Source: Pseudomonas chlororaphis
Lineage (GTDB): Bacteria > Pseudomonadota > Gammaproteobacteria > Pseudomonadales > Pseudomonadaceae
Direction: 5' to 3'
Assembly: GCF_003731765.1 (NCBI RefSeq)
Contig: NZ_MOAL01000002.1
Span: forward strand, 248,001 to 312,000
DNA: 64,000 nt
The translations under genes and the position numbers were made by a program. Below, piece after piece: positions 61,943 to 64,000 of the stretch. The notes beneath the pieces were generated by a model. The model saw only the letters and a list, made by a program, of their open reading frames with translations, was not told the origin of the DNA and did not search any database. The first letter of the stretch is position 1; each line of letters begins with the position of its first letter.

Positions 61943-62476
61943 TTAGGGGATGCGCGCCAGATGCTCAGGCTGCAACACACGCTTGGCACTCAGATAGGCT
62001 TTTTGCCAATAGGTCTTGGACAGACTGTCCAGCTTGACCGTACCGCCGGTGGCCGGGGCATGCACAAAGCGGCCTTCGCCCACATAGATGCCGGCATGGC
62101 TGACCTGGGAGCCGCCATTGGTGGCGAAAAAGATCAGGTCGCCGGTTTGCAACGCATCCTTGCCCACGTCCGGGGCCTGCATACCGATCATTTCCCGGGT
62201 GGAGCGCGGCAGCGAGATGCCTGCGGCGTCGCGGTACACGTAGCCGATCAGGCCGCTGCAATCAAAACCCGAATCCGGGGTGTTGCCGCCCCAACGATAA
62301 GGCGTGCCGACCAGGCCCAAGGCGCGAAACAGTACGTCTTCAGCGACCGGAGAAAAGTTTTGCGAGGGATTGAATACGGGAGCGCGTACCACTTGCGCCG
62401 GAGGCGGTGTACGGCTGGCGCAGGCGCTGAGCAGCGCTGCGAGAACAATGAATGCGAGGCGGGCCGACGTCGACAT
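61943..62476 (-). CDS. NlpC/P60 cell-wall endopeptidase lipoprotein (first)
   Basis: A 177-residue envelope cysteine peptidase. Lipoprotein signal with LAALLSACAS (lipobox LSAC). The NlpC/P60 domain (residues about 50-170) has the catalytic Cys in DSGFDCSGLIGYVYRD, His in GSQVSHAGIYVGEG and a third polar residue in FVHAPATGG (His). It probably cleaves the D-Glu-mDap bond in peptidoglycan, like MepS/Spr. A related gene lies immediately upstream on the same strand, separated by a terminator. Confidence 0.92.
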   Translation of the reverse strand: MSTSARLAFIVLAALLSACASRTPPPAQVVRAPVFNPSQNFSPVAEDVLFRALGLVGTPYRWGGNTPDSGFDCSGLIGYVYRDAAGISLPRSTREMIGMQAPDVGKDALQTGDLIFFATNGGSQVSHAGIYVGEGRFVHAPATGGTVKLDSLSKTYWQKAYLSAKRVLQPEHLARIP

Positions 62477-62523
62477 AAGCTGAACAATCCTGATCGGGAT
62501 GCGGCTTTCTCTGCCGTGGCGCT

Positions 62524-62558
62524 GAAAACAAAACCGCGTAAGCAGGGCTTACGCGGTT
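62524..62558 (-). terminator. Terminator between the two NlpC/P60 genes
   Basis: AACCGCGTAAGC and GCTTACGCGGTT form a 12-bp stem around AGG; on the minus strand the transcript continues with a U-rich stretch (TTTTGTTTT). It closes the upstream NlpC/P60 gene. Confidence 0.88.
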
Positions 62559-62640
62559 AGTTTCAACAATAGATCAGAATTCTAGCGGCTACGCTTCAAA
62601 CTTCAAGTAAGACTTTAAGTTCGCCTTACAAAATGCCTGC

Positions 62641-63264
62641 TTATTTGCGTGCGGTGACCACGGTCGGTGCCATCGCCAGCGCGCGCTTGGCTTCGATGAA
62701 GGTCTTGCTCCAGTAAGTGTCGCCCAGGCTGTCTACCCGAACGCCACCGCTACGGCGGCTGCTGGAGTGGATGAACTGATCGTCACCCAGGTAGATCCCG
62801 GCGTGACTGACACGACCACGGCGACCGTTGGTAGCGAAGAACAGCAGGTCACCCGGTTGCAGCTTGTTGCGGGCAACCAATGGCGCGTCGACGTTGATCA
62901 TTTCGCGAGTCGAGCGAGGCAGGTTCATGCCGGCTTCTTCACGGAACAGATAACCGATGAAACCACTGCAATCAAAGCCGGCTTCCGAGGAGCCGCCAAA
63001 ACGGTAACGGGTACCGATCAGGGACATGCCACGCTCAAGGATGCTATCGGCCAGAACAGGCAACTGATAAGGCTTGTTATCAGCGAATTCAGCCAGTTCT
63101 TTTTCAGTGGCGACTTCTTCCTGATAGACCAGGGAAGACTGATTTTTGACGCTGGTTTGAACCTGTGGTGCTTGTTGCTGCTGGGACACTGGAGTGTGAG
63201 AAGCGCAACCAAACAACAGGGTAACGAGTGCGAGAGGCACGAGGGGTGCGAAGCGATTTAGCAT
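62641..63264 (-). CDS. NlpC/P60 cell-wall endopeptidase lipoprotein (second)
   Basis: A 207-residue paralogue of the preceding protein. The signal PLVPLALVTLLFGCAS gives a lipobox LFGC. After a Gln-rich linker (PVSQQQQAPQVQTSVKN), the NlpC/P60 domain has Cys in EAGFDCSGFIGYLFREEAG, His in GRVSHAGIYLGDDQ and FIHSSSRRSGG. It begins at the ATG at 63264; a GTG two codons earlier is possible. The gene has its own terminator, so it is transcribed independently of the first. Confidence 0.93.
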   Translation of the reverse strand: MLNRFAPLVPLALVTLLFGCASHTPVSQQQQAPQVQTSVKNQSSLVYQEEVATEKELAEFADNKPYQLPVLADSILERGMSLIGTRYRFGGSSEAGFDCSGFIGYLFREEAGMNLPRSTREMINVDAPLVARNKLQPGDLLFFATNGRRGRVSHAGIYLGDDQFIHSSSRRSGGVRVDSLGDTYWSKTFIEAKRALAMAPTVVTARK

Positions 63265-63476
63265 GGGCACGACCGTGGCTTGAAATAAAAGAAGCCGCGA
63301 CTATGCCTCCTATCGCCCTCATTTGCAAATTCAATCGATCTAAATGTGACTTATGAGTTTCTGCTTTGCATCTAAGGCTTTAAGCCCATTTTCTAGCCAA
63401 ACGCCTCTGGAAACCTCTCCGGAAGCGATTTTTCTGACGCCTGAAATATGTCGAAACATCGCTGGAGGCCGCGGTT

Positions 63477-64000
63477 TTACCAGCCCAGGGTTTCTTTGAG
63501 GAAGGGAATCGTCAGCTTGCGCTGCGCCTGCAATGAAGCCTGATCGAGGCGCTCAAGCAGCTCGAACAAGGCGCTCATGCTGCGAGTGCCACGGGTCAAA
63601 ATAAAATGCCCGACTTCGTCGGTCAGGTGCAGGCCGCGACGGGATGCGCGTAACTGCAAGGCACGTAATTTGTCTTCATCGGAGAGCGGGCGCATCTGGA
63701 AAATCAGCGCCAGGGTCAGTCGGGACTTCAAATCCGCCAGCTTGACCGGCAGCTCCCGCGGCGAGGTCGAAGCTGCAATCAACAAGCGTCGGCCGCTGTC
63801 GCGCAGGCGGTTGAACAGATGGAACAGTGCCTCTTCCCAATCCGCCTTGCCCGCCACCGCTTGCAGATCGTCCAGGCAGACCAGTTCGTACTGCTCCAGG
63901 TTGTCGAGAATCTCGATACCGCGATCCAGAAGCTCCGCCAAAGGCAGATACACCGCCGGCTCACCCAACTGCTCGAAACGCAGGCACGCCGCCTGCAGCA
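63477..64000 (-). CDS. hda: DnaA regulatory inactivator Hda (5' part outside the window)
   Basis: The C-terminal 174 residues of a DnaA-AAA+ homologue without a DNA-binding domain IV. Reading enters from the right edge as LQAACLRFEQLGEPAVYLPL and continues with the Walker B-like LVCLDDLQAVAGKADWEEAL, sensor 1 (RRLLIAASTSPRELPV) and sensor 2-type RGTRSMSALFELLERLDQAS. Such proteins promote ATP hydrolysis by DnaA with the beta clamp; the clamp-binding N terminus lies outside the window. The start codon is not visible here. Confidence 0.93.
   Translation of the reverse strand, partial: LQAACLRFEQLGEPAVYLPLAELLDRGIEILDNLEQYELVCLDDLQAVAGKADWEEALFHLFNRLRDSGRRLLIAASTSPRELPVKLADLKSRLTLALIFQMRPLSDEDKLRALQLRASRRGLHLTDEVGHFILTRGTRSMSALFELLERLDQASLQAQRKLTIPFLKETLGW

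Noticed and set aside
1..64000. CRISPR arrays, insertion sequences, prophage or integron structures
   Set aside because: I saw no regularly spaced repeats, transposase or phage structural genes; the only dispersed repeats are REP-like and the two 130-bp elements.

Overview
The window looks like chromosomal DNA of a fluorescent-group Pseudomonas. It is GC-rich and densely coded. Its gene order (htrB/lpxL-minCDE-rluA-aminopeptidase, prc, FKBP, rdgC, sugE, a fused acyltransferase, rmuC, a late cobalamin operon, hda) is familiar from Pseudomonas core genomes, and REP/REPIN-like GGAGCCGGC.TGCCGGCGAT repeats sit between genes. I see no prophage, insertion sequence, CRISPR array, plasmid or conjugation gene. 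The species assignment is inference from gene content and synteny.

Layout. 0-11 kb: a Tsx/OmpK-like porin, pirin, a patatin phospholipase, a lipid A acyltransferase, the Min division-site operon (minD starts with TTG), RluA, an M18 aminopeptidase, a 58-residue membrane protein and a large MscS channel. 11-17.4 kb: a HutC-type GntR repressor diverges from an ABC importer operon that also encodes an alkaline-phosphatase-superfamily hydrolase and a HAD phosphatase. Two matching operator-like palindromes lie in the intergenic region. The set looks like a scavenging system for an unidentified phosphorylated or phosphonate compound. 17.5-25.3 kb: quinone oxidoreductase, the Prc/AlgO periplasmic protease, an EAL-CBS-GGDEF protein, several small proteins (Sel1, an XRE regulator with an unknown translationally coupled partner, DUF1232) and an FKBP lipoprotein. 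25.5-31.9 kb: a RoxA-like di-heme cytochrome with a catalase-like partner, a tandemly duplicated tRNA-Val/tRNA-Asp unit on the minus strand, rdgC, a BASS transporter, and a guanidine-II (mini-ykkC) riboswitch in front of the guanidinium exporter gene sugE/gdx.

31.9-49.9 kb: an LplT-PlsC fusion, a TDT transporter, a cupin, a GlxA-type AraC regulator, an MFS/TetR divergent pair, an SSS-transporter/histidine-kinase/receiver hybrid, rmuC, small unknowns including a degenerate lysozyme-like protein, a FadL-type porin, a periplasmic glutathione peroxidase, and a MarR-MFS unit with two near-identical 16-bp operators and a GTGA-coupled 40-residue microprotein. 49.9-59.1 kb: a ten-gene minus-strand cobalamin operon (cobO-cobB-bluB-cbiB-cobD-cobQ-cobU-cobT-cobC-cobS), mostly joined by 4-bp overlaps and led by a cobalamin riboswitch with a readable promoter. 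59.2-64 kb: an unknown 193-residue protein, a PQQ sugar dehydrogenase-like lipoprotein, an O-methyltransferase, two NlpC/P60 lipoproteins and hda, which runs off the window.

The least explained signals are two homologous ~130-bp intergenic elements (24321-24449 and 44098-44227). Each has facing DnaA-box-like sequences at one end and an A-tract/CATTGACTT end, and both stand in the same orientation upstream of unrelated minus-strand genes. Other leads are the phosphorus-scavenging cluster with its operators, the RoxA/catalase pair, the coupled XRE/unknown pair and the microprotein. All calls rest on reading the sequence and on family knowledge; no database search was run.
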